Source: Zeaxanthinibacter enoshimensis (lineage in GTDB: Bacteria > Bacteroidota > Bacteroidia > Flavobacteriales > Flavobacteriaceae). From it: DNA of 64,000 bases. Below are positions 25,518 through 34,648 of the stretch, piece by piece (positions within the stretch are counted from its first letter, which is position 1; each line of letters opens with the position of its first letter). The notes under the pieces were generated by a model. The model searched no databases. It saw only the letters and a program-made list of their open reading frames with translations, and had not been told where the DNA came from. The position numbers were made by a program, and so were the translations under genes. The DNA is taken from the NCBI RefSeq assembly GCF_004362865.1, contig NZ_SNYI01000003.1, positions 310,001 to 374,000 of the forward strand, written 5' to 3'.

Positions 25518-27694
25518 TATCTCATTTTTACTTTTTTAGAAGGTTGGAAATCCGGATGTTTACCTTGCCATAAGGCAAAAGCAAAGGTGTCTGCAAATGA
25601 ATTAAACACCTTACTCTTGCTATCTCCTATTCCATGACCGGCTTCAAAATCTGTATAAAAAAGAACAGGGTTATTTCCAGCTTGTACTTTTTGTAACCGG
25701 GCTGCAAACTTGGCGGGTTCCCACGCGATCACCCGTGGATCATTAAATCCGGCGGTCACCAGGGTCGCAGGATAGGAAACACCATCCTTTAAATGATGAT
25801 AAGAATCCATTTCTAACAGGGCTCTGAATTCATCCGGATCCTCAACAGTGCCAAATTCCGGGGCGTTCACAGGGCCATTCGGAGATGCTTCCATCCGGAC
25901 AGTATTCATAGCACCCACTTCGGGAATTGCAAAACTGAATAAATCCGGTCTTTCTGTCATCGCCCGACCGACCAGGATACCCCCGGCACTACCACCCCAG
26001 ATTCCCAGAGTTTCTTTACTGCTGTACTTTTCCGCGATCAGGTACTCAGCTGCCGCAATCGCATCTTTCCAGGTATTGGGTTTAGTCGTCTTCTGACCGG
26101 CCTTATGCCATTTGTCACCTAGTTCTCCACCTCCGCGGACATGGGCAATGGCAAATACACCATCGTGAACCACGAAATTCAGCAAAATGGGGCTGAAAAC
26201 AGGGGTAAAGGTAGCTCCATACGATCCGTATCCGTATAATAGGGTAGGATTTTTACCATTCATATTTAACCCTTTTTTATAGATGATGGATAACGGAACC
26301 CTGGTCCCGTCATGGGAGGTGATCGTGGTTTCTTTTATTTCCATCTGATCCAGTTCCGGGTATTCAGCCTGCGAAGAGAGAGGCTCATATTCAAAGGTAT
26401 TCGTATTTGCCAGGTAACGATATCGTTTACTGGGCGATGTCCAGCCCGTGATTTCCATCCAAATATCTGCCAGGTCAGATCTGACGTTACTCAGATCAAT
26501 ACTCCCGGCCGTAAATGGCAACTCAAGTCTCTTTGCTTTTGTTTGACCGTTGGCAATAAAGTACACCTTAGATTCTACTCCATTTTCGGTAGTACTATAA
26601 TATAATCCCTCCCTGGTCACCTCAAAATCGCGGATAACCTCATTCTTTGATTCGGGAACTACGGTTTCAGCCGGACTATTGGTATTGTCCAGTGGAAGCC
26701 TTGATATTTTATAATTGGGGGCATTTTTAAAGCTTTTTACATATAAGTATTTACCATCTGTCCTGGTATTTACAACTTCATCTTCCATCTTCACCACTTT
26801 CACCCAATTTTCAGGTAATCCGGGTGTTTTATTTTCTGACATGTATAACCGGTAGTTTTTCTCTACCGTGACGGGGGCCGCAAAATACCTCCTGGTAAGC
26901 TCATCATAATAGAAAATAGGAATTTCCTTGGGTGCGATCTCCATAGCCGGGTGGGTATCCGCAGAAAGAGCTATTCTGTCCTGATCCACATCACTACCCA
27001 TAACATGCAGAAAGGTTTTCATGTTGATCTGACGGTTTACATCCTTCAGGTCCGATGAATTATACCGGAGATAGGTAAACGATTCATTATCCGGCATCCA
27101 GGAAAATCCCCAGTAGTCGCAACGGTCGATCAGGTCAGGAAAACGAGTACCATCCTTACTCAATATAAAGAGATCGGAGTTTTCAGAACCATCCGCGGAT
27201 ACGAAAACAGCAACTTTATCTCCTTTTTTGTCCGGAAAAATATTATTGATAACATAATTTACATCAGCATCCGGCCTGTAAGTCTCCGGGTCGAACAGGA
27301 GTTTCTCCTTGCCCTGGTACCGGTCACGGTAATACAGCTTTCCGTTATCATCCTCCGGCCGGAATTTGATATAGAAGTAACGACCATTTTCAGTGATACG
27401 GGTGGTGGATACATTAGAGCTAACCCTGCTGTCAAATTCAAAAAATTTATCCAGTAAGGACTTTCTTCCCGGAATTGCATCCAATTGGGTGCGGGCATAA
27501 TTAGAGTGGTCCCTCATCCAGCTGAGCACCGTCGGATCTTCGAGGTTCTCAACATACCGGTAGGGATCTTTGACCACTGTTCCATGATAGGTATCAGAAA
27601 CTGTTTTCTCGGGCAATACTGCAGGGGTGACCACTTGCTGGGCAATGGCCGCGATACAGAAAAGAAAAGTGAATAATTGAAGAAAATTTCTCAT
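25517..27694 (-). CDS. exported prolyl oligopeptidase (S9A)
   Basis: 725 aa. A signal peptide (residues 1-19, ends AAIAQQ) makes it periplasmic or secreted. A seven-blade propeller is followed by the alpha/beta-hydrolase domain. Catalytic Ser is in WGGSAGGILVGRAM, Asp in GFNDPRVIAWE and His in DFEAGHGIGD. The substrate-side YGYGSYGATFTP is the S9A signature. It cleaves short peptides after proline. Single gene, convergent with hsp20. Confidence 0.95.
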   Translation of the reverse strand: MRNFLQLFTFLFCIAAIAQQVVTPAVLPEKTVSDTYHGTVVKDPYRYVENLEDPTVLSWMRDHSNYARTQLDAIPGRKSLLDKFFEFDSRVSSNVSTTRITENGRYFYIKFRPEDDNGKLYYRDRYQGKEKLLFDPETYRPDADVNYVINNIFPDKKGDKVAVFVSADGSENSDLFILSKDGTRFPDLIDRCDYWGFSWMPDNESFTYLRYNSSDLKDVNRQINMKTFLHVMGSDVDQDRIALSADTHPAMEIAPKEIPIFYYDELTRRYFAAPVTVEKNYRLYMSENKTPGLPENWVKVVKMEDEVVNTRTDGKYLYVKSFKNAPNYKISRLPLDNTNSPAETVVPESKNEVIRDFEVTREGLYYSTTENGVESKVYFIANGQTKAKRLELPFTAGSIDLSNVRSDLADIWMEITGWTSPSKRYRYLANTNTFEYEPLSSQAEYPELDQMEIKETTITSHDGTRVPLSIIYKKGLNMNGKNPTLLYGYGSYGATFTPVFSPILLNFVVHDGVFAIAHVRGGGELGDKWHKAGQKTTKPNTWKDAIAAAEYLIAEKYSSKETLGIWGGSAGGILVGRAMTERPDLFSFAIPEVGAMNTVRMEASPNGPVNAPEFGTVEDPDEFRALLEMDSYHHLKDGVSYPATLVTAGFNDPRVIAWEPAKFAARLQKVQAGNNPVLFYTDFEAGHGIGDSKSKVFNSFADTFAFALWQGKHPDFQPSKKVKMR

Positions 27695-27836
27695 AACGTG
27701 TTGATTTTAGATAGTAACACGGGGGAAATTTCCGGAGGTAGCCCTAATGTACGGTTTTTATTGGGTGTAAAATGTTAATATTCAGTAATTTAATGCGAGT
27801 GTAATCTCGGTTAAAAACAGGGTGCGGGCAGGAATA

Positions 27837-29825
27837 TCACTCCTGTTCCTGCAGCATTTTTATCTCGTCCCTGAGCTTGGCAGCTTCCATAAAGTCAAGT
27901 TCCTTAGCCGCTTTTTCCATAGCCTTTCTTTTATTCCGGATCAGTTTTTCCCGCTCCTCCTTGGTGAGGTAATCCAGGTCGGGTTCAGCCGCACGCATCT
28001 CTTCCTTCTCAAAATGGAAGGTAGAAACCGAGTTCTTGGCAAGTACATTATCCAGGCTTTTATTCAGGGCCATGGGGGTTACGTTGTGCTCCTTGTTGTA
28101 TGCCATCTGTTTCTCCCTGCGGTAATTGGTCTCATCGATGGTCTTCTGCATACTATCGGTGATCTTGTCCGCATACATGATCGCCTTCCCGTTAAGGTGC
28201 CTGGCGGCCCTACCTACGGTCTGTGTAAGTGAGCGGTTGCTGCGTAAGAATCCCTCCTTATCCGCATCAACGATAGCGACCAGGGAAACTTCCGGCAGGT
28301 CCAGTCCTTCCCTCAGCAGGTTGACCCCGATCAGGACATCGAATATGCCTTTTCTCAGGTCCTGCATGATCTCCACCCGTTCCAGGGTGTCCACGTCGCT
28401 GTGAATGTATCGGCAGCGTACATTGATCCTGGTGAGGTATTTTGCCAGTTCCTCCGCCATCCGTTTGGTCAGGGTGGTAACCAGGGTTCGCTCATCTTTA
28501 TCAACGCGCTGCTGTATCTCTTCTACCAGGTCGTCTATCTGGTTCTTACTGGGGCGTACCTCTATCACCGGATCTAGCAAACCGGTTGGGCGTATCACCT
28601 GTTCCACGTAGACACCCTGGCTTTTTTGCAGCTCGTAATCCGCCGGGGTTGCACTCACGTAGATCACCTGGTTCTGCAAGGCCTCGAACTCCTCAAATTT
28701 TAGCGGGCGGTTATCCATGGCAGCCGGTAGCCTGAAACCATATTCCACCAGGTTTTCCTTACGGGAACGGTCTCCCCCGTACATGGCATGGACTTGTGGG
28801 ATGGTCACATGGCTTTCGTCAACTACCATCAGGTAATCATCCGGGAAATAGTCCAGCAGGCAGAAAGGCCTTGTTCCAGGCTCCCTGCCATCCAGATAAC
28901 GCGAGTAGTTCTCGATCCCGGAGCAATATCCCAGTTCCCGTATCATTTCCAGGTCAAAGTTAGTGCGCTCGTCCAGGCGTTTTGCCTCGATAGGTTTTCC
29001 TACCTCCTGGAAATAATTAACCTGGGCTACCAGGTCGTCCTGTATCTGGTGGATGGCATTATGAAGCACATCCGGGGAGGTGACGAACATGTTCGCCGGG
29101 TATATATTAAGGGATATATACGAATCCAGCTTTGTATTATTAAAGGGATCAAAGGCTTCGATCTCTTCGATCTCATCCCCGAAAAAATGTACCCTGAAGG
29201 CGTGATCGGCGTAACTGGGGAAGACATCCACTACATCTCCCTTAACCCTGAAATTACCGTTCTTGAATTCGGCTGTAGTCCTGGAATAAAGGCTCTGAAC
29301 CAACTGGTGCATAAACTTGGTCCTGGACAGTACCTGGTCCCGCTTAATGGAGATCACGTTCTTCTGGAATTCAACAGGGTTACCGATACCGTATAAGCAG
29401 GACACCGAGGCAACGACCAGTACGTCCCTGCGTCCCGAGAGCAGGGAGGAGGTGGCGCTGAGCCTCAGTTTTTCGATATCCTCGTTGATCGATAGATCTT
29501 TTTCAATATATAACCCTGAGGTCGGGATATAGGCTTCCGGCTGGTAATAGTCGTAGTATGAGACAAAATATTCCACCGCGTTCTCGGGGAAGAACTGCTT
29601 GAATTCAGAGTATAGCTGGGCTGCCAGGGTTTTATTGTGTGCCAGGACCAGGGTAGGACGCTGAACCTCCTGTATCACGTTCGCTACAGTGAATGTTTTC
29701 CCGGATCCTGTTACTCCCAGGAGGGTCTGGTATTTTTCTCCGGACTCGATCCCGGAGGTAAGTTCAGAAATAGCATTTGGCTGATCCCCGGTAGGTTTAA
29801 AATCGGATACTACGTTGAATTTCAT
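27837..29825 (-). CDS. uvrB: excinuclease ABC subunit UvrB
   Basis: 662 aa, normal length. Damage-verifying helicase of nucleotide excision repair. Starts with the canonical MKFNVVSDFKPTGDQPNAI. Walker A is GVTGSGKT (37-44). The DNA-wedging beta-hairpin is YYDYYQPEAYIPTSGLYIEKD. DEAD-like box DESH, motif VI QTVGRAARH, and a C-terminal UVR domain (MEKAAKELDFMEAAKLRDEI). The nearest -7 element is only 4 bp before the ATG, so its mRNA may be leaderless. Confidence 0.98.
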   Translation of the reverse strand: MKFNVVSDFKPTGDQPNAISELTSGIESGEKYQTLLGVTGSGKTFTVANVIQEVQRPTLVLAHNKTLAAQLYSEFKQFFPENAVEYFVSYYDYYQPEAYIPTSGLYIEKDLSINEDIEKLRLSATSSLLSGRRDVLVVASVSCLYGIGNPVEFQKNVISIKRDQVLSRTKFMHQLVQSLYSRTTAEFKNGNFRVKGDVVDVFPSYADHAFRVHFFGDEIEEIEAFDPFNNTKLDSYISLNIYPANMFVTSPDVLHNAIHQIQDDLVAQVNYFQEVGKPIEAKRLDERTNFDLEMIRELGYCSGIENYSRYLDGREPGTRPFCLLDYFPDDYLMVVDESHVTIPQVHAMYGGDRSRKENLVEYGFRLPAAMDNRPLKFEEFEALQNQVIYVSATPADYELQKSQGVYVEQVIRPTGLLDPVIEVRPSKNQIDDLVEEIQQRVDKDERTLVTTLTKRMAEELAKYLTRINVRCRYIHSDVDTLERVEIMQDLRKGIFDVLIGVNLLREGLDLPEVSLVAIVDADKEGFLRSNRSLTQTVGRAARHLNGKAIMYADKITDSMQKTIDETNYRREKQMAYNKEHNVTPMALNKSLDNVLAKNSVSTFHFEKEEMRAAEPDLDYLTKEEREKLIRNKRKAMEKAAKELDFMEAAKLRDEIKMLQEQE

Positions 29826-29829
29826 AAAA

Positions 29830-29837
29830 CAAAATTA
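29830..29837 (-). promoter_or_regulatory. -7 element immediately before uvrB
   Basis: TAATTTTG on the minus strand ends 4 bp before the uvrB ATG, so transcription would begin at or next to the start codon. Confidence 0.4.
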
Positions 29838-29884
29838 CAAAAGCATGAGATTAGGGCTGTTCTCCCTTACGAAGATTTTAACTA

Positions 29885-31630
29885 CTATCGCTTGAGGGTA
29901 AAATAACCTGTAAATATTTTCTTTTCGATATCTAAGGCCTTATACCAATATGTCCCCCCGGGTAGCGCCCGGCCGTTGTAGCTGCCATCCCAGCCCTGAG
30001 AACCGGGCAGCACCCGGAAGAGATATTTCCCGTAGCGGTCATAGATCTCGATCCGTTCTAAGGGGACCGCATCCAGCCCTGGAACGGGAGTAAATTGCCA
30101 GTAATCGTTGATCCCATCCTGGTTCGGGCTGAAAAACCTGGGAAAGCCTTCAGACAACTCCGGTTCGTTTAACCGGGCAGAGACGATTCCACAACCATTC
30201 CTGTCCCTCACATAAACGGTATATGACCCGGGCGTAACCCCTGTGAATAAGGGATTGTCCTGGAAAGGCCCATCGGGGGAATCAAGCGAATATTCATAGT
30301 TTCCTGAGCCACTGACTTCGATCCGGATCCGGATATTCTCTCCGTCCTCCTGCAGGTCAAGGTTAGTGATAGTGGGTAATTCGGATGACACTACTTCAAA
30401 CTCTTTGAAAGAAGGGCAGGATGCCGGTTCCACAGGATCATTACTGAGGTTATAAGCTTCATAGCGGTACATTCCTGTTCCTGATAAGGTCACCTCACGA
30501 GTATCGGAAATTACCCGGTACTGTCCATCACTTCCTTCCTGGTACCAGCGAAAACCATCGGCCTGGTCCGGCGCTTCCAGGACCCAGGGGGCTTCGTTTT
30601 CACAGAAGGAGATGGTATCCGGAAGGCTTAGTACGGGGTTCAGAGTCACAAGTTCACCGGATGCCGGGTCTAAATAAGGTCCGCACCCAAGGATGGTAGA
30701 GAAACTCTGCTGCTCACAGCCAATGGCTTCACCGGCCTCGTTAAAAGGGATGATCGTAATGAAAAAAGTACGGTTTGCCTCCAGGTTAATGATCGCCGAG
30801 GAATTTGTAAAGAATCTTACTCCATCAAGGATCTCTGCCGTGAACGGGGAGTTGCCTATGGTAACCCGGTACCCATCAGCACCTGCTACGGCCTGCCATT
30901 CCAGGAAGGGGGTCAGTGATATTCCGGTTTCCCCATCCTGCGGGCTAACCAGGGAAGTGCACCCGGGTAACTGGGCAATAGCGCCGGTGGTAAAATTAAT
31001 TTCCGTACAGGCGGTGGCAGATCCATTCTCATTACGGGCGATGACCCTGGCAAAAAGCAGGGTATTTTCCGGGAGGTCGGCAGGAGGGTTGTAAGATAAG
31101 GTGTTCCCGGTATCCACGTCAAGAACATCCGAAGCGCCCGGGCTTGTCCCGAGTTGTAACCTGTATGCTGTTGCAGTCGGGGAATAGGACCAACGCAGGT
31201 TCACCCCGACATTTACTCCGGTGGCTCCATCCTCGGGAAACGAGAGCAAGGTACAGGGCGGGGGACTGGTAACTTCCTCCGTCCGGAACGTCTCACTTGC
31301 ACATGTGATGTCGGCTACGCCTTCTTCAAAGAAAAACAGCGTGATGGTAACATAGACCTGGGTATTTGCCGGAAGTCCAAGGGGAGGGGTGTAGGAGGTA
31401 GCACTCCCGACAGACTGGTTATTAAGGATTTCTGTACCCGAGGGGGTTGTGCCAATAGAGATGGTATAACCGGGAACCCCGTTTACCCGGTTCCACCGGA
31501 TCGTTGTGTTTACGGGTACGTTCGTGGCACCCGCAAGGGGATCGATCAATACCGGGGTAGGGCATTCCTGCCCGATCACGGCATATCCCAGTAACAGCAC
31601 TATATAGGGTAGCAATTTTTTTAGCATCAC
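29885..31630 (-). CDS. T9SS-exported protein with three FN3-like repeats and type-B sorting domain
   Basis: 581 aa. Signal peptide ~1-20 (ends AVIGQ). Three fibronectin-III-like repeats follow (~25-115, ~125-215, ~225-310), each with a TGVxV...LRW...Y.L.IGTSP pattern. The C-terminal ~85 residues are the gliding-motility/T9SS type-B sorting domain: RFFSPNQDGINDYWQF, RIEIYDRYGKYLF and GTYWYKAL. Inference: secreted across the outer membrane by T9SS and retained at the surface or released. It may be adhesive or a substrate-binding scaffold; no catalytic domain is seen. Confidence 0.93.
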   Translation of the reverse strand: MMLKKLLPYIVLLLGYAVIGQECPTPVLIDPLAGATNVPVNTTIRWNRVNGVPGYTISIGTTPSGTEILNNQSVGSATSYTPPLGLPANTQVYVTITLFFFEEGVADITCASETFRTEEVTSPPPCTLLSFPEDGATGVNVGVNLRWSYSPTATAYRLQLGTSPGASDVLDVDTGNTLSYNPPADLPENTLLFARVIARNENGSATACTEINFTTGAIAQLPGCTSLVSPQDGETGISLTPFLEWQAVAGADGYRVTIGNSPFTAEILDGVRFFTNSSAIINLEANRTFFITIIPFNEAGEAIGCEQQSFSTILGCGPYLDPASGELVTLNPVLSLPDTISFCENEAPWVLEAPDQADGFRWYQEGSDGQYRVISDTREVTLSGTGMYRYEAYNLSNDPVEPASCPSFKEFEVVSSELPTITNLDLQEDGENIRIRIEVSGSGNYEYSLDSPDGPFQDNPLFTGVTPGSYTVYVRDRNGCGIVSARLNEPELSEGFPRFFSPNQDGINDYWQFTPVPGLDAVPLERIEIYDRYGKYLFRVLPGSQGWDGSYNGRALPGGTYWYKALDIEKKIFTGYFTLKR

Positions 31631-31735
31631 GGGAATGTTGCGCCTGATAAGTTAGTGAAAAGCCCAGAATAAAGGCTTCCACCGGCGACCAAAAGCTGTA
31701 AAATACGTGGTGTTGGATTAACCGGTACACCGTGC

Positions 31736-32569
31736 TTACAGATCCCGCTTTTTCAGAAGCGCATAAGACCCGTAAATAAAGATTAAGGTCCAGGCCAGGA
31801 CGATCAGGATCTCGTACCCTTTTACCTGGTAGTCCAGCACAAGGGTTTCACCCACTTGTTTGGCAACCGATTGTACCGCGTTCAGGCGGGAGAAAGGTTC
31901 CTCGATAAGGTTGAACATGGCGTTCAGGGGAAAGAATCCCATAATGGTTTCCGTGGTAGGTTCATCAAAGAATTTCCAGCGCAGGAAGCCCCAGCTGATC
32001 ATTTCAAAGACCTGCCACAGGATCAGGAATCCCAGGGCAAAAGCAGAGCGTTTTACCAGCATGCCCAGGAACAGGCAGAAAGAGAAGAAACCTACCAGTT
32101 TAACGAAATAAGCAAGCAGGAATTCCAGGTCAGATAATATAATAGGGAGCTCGTTGTAATCAGAATAGATCAGTCCCAGGATCAAAGAAACTACGAACAC
32201 GAAAAGGGTGGAAACCACGGCAAAAGTGAGTACGGTCAGGAATTTGGAGAGGATGAATTCCTTTTTGGATAGTCCGTCTATTAGATTCTGCTTTATGGTC
32301 TTATTGCTGTATTCATTGGCCATCATAGAAACGATCACTATGGCCAGGAACAGTTTAAAGAATGCAATGATAAAGCTGTTGAAATGCCAGATATAGGGGA
32401 AATTAAAGATCCCTTGCTCTGCCAGGTGGAACTGTATAGGACCAATATCGAATTTAATGGCTGCTACCAGGGCTATAGAAGTGAGCAGTATAAAATAGGC
32501 GAGGATCAGTATCCGGCTCGATCGGCTGTTCCAAAGTTTTATGAACTCTATCTGTAATAATCGTTTCAT
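31736..32569 (-). CDS. ABC-2 type transporter permease
   Basis: 277 aa, six predicted membrane helices. N-terminal MKRLLQIEFIKLWNSRSSRILIL is typical of ABC-2 permeases, as is the block MMANEYSNKTIKQNLIDGLSKKEFILSKF after the second helix. It starts 8 bp after the stop of the ATPase gene, so together they form one exporter. The substrate is unknown. Confidence 0.93.
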   Translation of the reverse strand: MKRLLQIEFIKLWNSRSSRILILAYFILLTSIALVAAIKFDIGPIQFHLAEQGIFNFPYIWHFNSFIIAFFKLFLAIVIVSMMANEYSNKTIKQNLIDGLSKKEFILSKFLTVLTFAVVSTLFVFVVSLILGLIYSDYNELPIILSDLEFLLAYFVKLVGFFSFCLFLGMLVKRSAFALGFLILWQVFEMISWGFLRWKFFDEPTTETIMGFFPLNAMFNLIEEPFSRLNAVQSVAKQVGETLVLDYQVKGYEILIVLAWTLIFIYGSYALLKKRDL

Positions 32570-32577
32570 CCGTGGGG

Positions 32578-33471
32578 TCAGTTTTTGGTAATGGTGAGGA
32601 ATTGTTCTTCAAGGCTTTCCTTTCTTTTTACAAGATGCGACAAGACAATACCTTGTTTATAGAGCAGGGTATTCAATTCAGCAGCATCCATTTCCTCTTC
32701 CAGGTAAACGGTAAGCAGTCCTCTGTCCTCTTTTATAGTTCCAAAACTTTCATGGGACTCCAGGAAGGCAAATAATTTCTCCTGTTCGTTACTCTTCAGT
32801 TCAAAATACCCGAAACTTGTAAGCATCCCGTCCACTTCGCCTGAATATATCTTTTTTCCTTTGCGCAGTATTACTACATGGGTACATACTTTTTCAACTT
32901 CGTCCAGCAGGTGGGAAGCCAACAAAATGGTAGTGCCCATGGAAGCTACTTTTTTGATGATCTCCCTGATCTGGTGGATACCCTGAGGGTCCAGGCCGTT
33001 GGTGGGTTCATCCAGGATAAGGATCTCCGGGTCGTTCAGCAGTGCCGAGGCTATGGCCAGCCGTTGTTTCATACCCAGGGAATAGGTTTTAAAAGTACTG
33101 TTTCTCCGGTCCCAGAGGCCGACGAGTTCCAGTTTTTCCTGGATCTTATCTTCCGGAACCTCTTTGATTTTGCAGACCAGGCGAAGGTTCTGTAACGCGG
33201 TCATATAAGGGTAGAAGTTCGGGCGTTCAATAATAGCTCCAACCTTTTTCAAGGCTTCGTGGGTAGAGAGCTTCCCGTCAAACCAGGAAAAAGATCCCTG
33301 GCTTTTATTGACCACGTTCAGGACTATGCCCAGGGTTGTTGATTTTCCACTGCCGTTAGGTCCAAGAATGCCATAGACATTTCCCTTATTGATCTCGAAG
33401 GAGAGGTCCTCCACAGCCGTGAGGTATCCGAATTTTTTAGTAAGGTGGTTTACGCTCAGGATGGTTTCCAA
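32578..33471 (-). CDS. ABC transporter ATP-binding protein (ABC-2 partner)
   Basis: 297 aa. Walker A GPNGSGKST, Q-loop, signature YSLGMKQRLAIASAL, Walker B ILILDEPTNGLDP and H-loop LLASHLL are all present. A ~70-residue C-terminal extension is like those of bacitracin/Gld-type ATPases. The start codon is TTG at 33469-33471: no ATG or GTG lies between it and the in-frame stop at 33496-33498, and the protein begins ETILSVNHLTKKFG exactly where the family does. The permease follows. Confidence 0.93.
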   Translation of the reverse strand: METILSVNHLTKKFGYLTAVEDLSFEINKGNVYGILGPNGSGKSTTLGIVLNVVNKSQGSFSWFDGKLSTHEALKKVGAIIERPNFYPYMTALQNLRLVCKIKEVPEDKIQEKLELVGLWDRRNSTFKTYSLGMKQRLAIASALLNDPEILILDEPTNGLDPQGIHQIREIIKKVASMGTTILLASHLLDEVEKVCTHVVILRKGKKIYSGEVDGMLTSFGYFELKSNEQEKLFAFLESHESFGTIKEDRGLLTVYLEEEMDAAELNTLLYKQGIVLSHLVKRKESLEEQFLTITKN

Positions 33472-33558
33472 AGATGAATTTTTTGATTGTATCTGTTATA
33501 CAAGACGAAGAAAACGATATTTTGTTACATTTACTTAAATGCTTTAGATTTTAAGGGT

Positions 33559-34644
33559 ATGTCAGAGGAAAGAATGATGTCTAAGAAGAAGCCGGCTTAC
33601 CCGGTTAATGAAAAACTCGATGCTTATCTCGACAATTACAACCGGAAGATAGAGATTCCCATTTTCTACGAAGACCTGCTGCGCTTTGCGGGTTCCGTGG
33701 TGGTATATGACAATGATGGGGAGGATACGCTTTGGGTCAGGGTGTATTATTCCGATTCGGAAAGGCAGGAGATAGACCTGAGCCTCAAAAAGGTTTATTC
33801 CCAGTTACATTCCGATGGTAGTGACCGTATCTTCCAATACCTGAATATTGATGCGGTCGACTATTGTACGTTCGGGAATTCGAAGCCTTTCCGGATCAGA
33901 GTCCGGAATATCCTCAACGACAACTTCACCTATTTCTATGTAAAAAAGACCGATGCTTCCCGTATCTACGGGTTAGAATTAGAGCATATGCTTTCCCCGT
34001 ACAACCTGAATTTCCTGGTCTATAAGGATACCCTGATAGAGGAACATATCTCGGGGATCCCCGGGGATGTCTTTATCAAGGATATTCTGCCCTCCTGTTC
34101 AGAATCGGAGAAGTCCCAGCTGGCAAAAGAATTTGTAAAGTTCAATGAACGCTGTATGATACGTCTCCTGGGAGATATGCGGTCGTATAATTACGTGATA
34201 GTACCGGTGCACGATTTTGACCACGTGGTCTACCGTATAAGGGCGATCGATTTTGATCAGCAATGTTTTGAAGGAAAACTAAAGGTGTATCGCCCCCAGT
34301 TCTTTAAGGAGAACAATGTTATGGTCGAGCTGGTCCGCAGGAAGTTGCTGGTCGATTCCGTTGATCAGTACAAGGTGGAGGAACGCTCTATCGTGGCAAA
34401 GCGGATCATCAGTTCCGGGAAACGTATTAAAAAACTGGTCAATATCTGTAAGAATGACGATATCTCCCTACCGGAAAACGTGGAACGCCTGGGGCGGGAG
34501 ATCTATGAACTGACTCATGATGTGAAGTTTAAAAGGACAAAAACAATGGGCCAGATATTACACCTGGCCCTCGATTTTGTTAAGCGGAATTACCAGGATG
34601 TAAGTATGAAACAGATCCTGGAGCGTCGGATAAAACTTCCTTAG
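33559..34644 (+). CDS. hypothetical protein with protein-kinase-like fold motifs
   Basis: 361 aa, cytoplasmic. Not a family I can name. After a ~110-residue N-terminal region comes an order of motifs like a kinase or aminoglycoside-phosphotransferase fold: FYVKK (Lys129/130, beta-3 lysine position), GLELEHML (Glu140/142, helix C), TLIEEHISG (hinge-like), LGDMRSYNYVI (Asp206-x4-Asn211, catalytic loop spacing) and IRAIDFDQQ (Asp231, DFG-like metal site). The basic C-terminal tail is helical. The start at 33559 was chosen because the preceding 24 codons look non-coding. It lies alone between divergent and convergent genes. Confidence 0.75.
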   Translation: MSEERMMSKKKPAYPVNEKLDAYLDNYNRKIEIPIFYEDLLRFAGSVVVYDNDGEDTLWVRVYYSDSERQEIDLSLKKVYSQLHSDGSDRIFQYLNIDAVDYCTFGNSKPFRIRVRNILNDNFTYFYVKKTDASRIYGLELEHMLSPYNLNFLVYKDTLIEEHISGIPGDVFIKDILPSCSESEKSQLAKEFVKFNERCMIRLLGDMRSYNYVIVPVHDFDHVVYRIRAIDFDQQCFEGKLKVYRPQFFKENNVMVELVRRKLLVDSVDQYKVEERSIVAKRIISSGKRIKKLVNICKNDDISLPENVERLGREIYELTHDVKFKRTKTMGQILHLALDFVKRNYQDVSMKQILERRIKLP

Positions 34645-34648
34645 CAGT

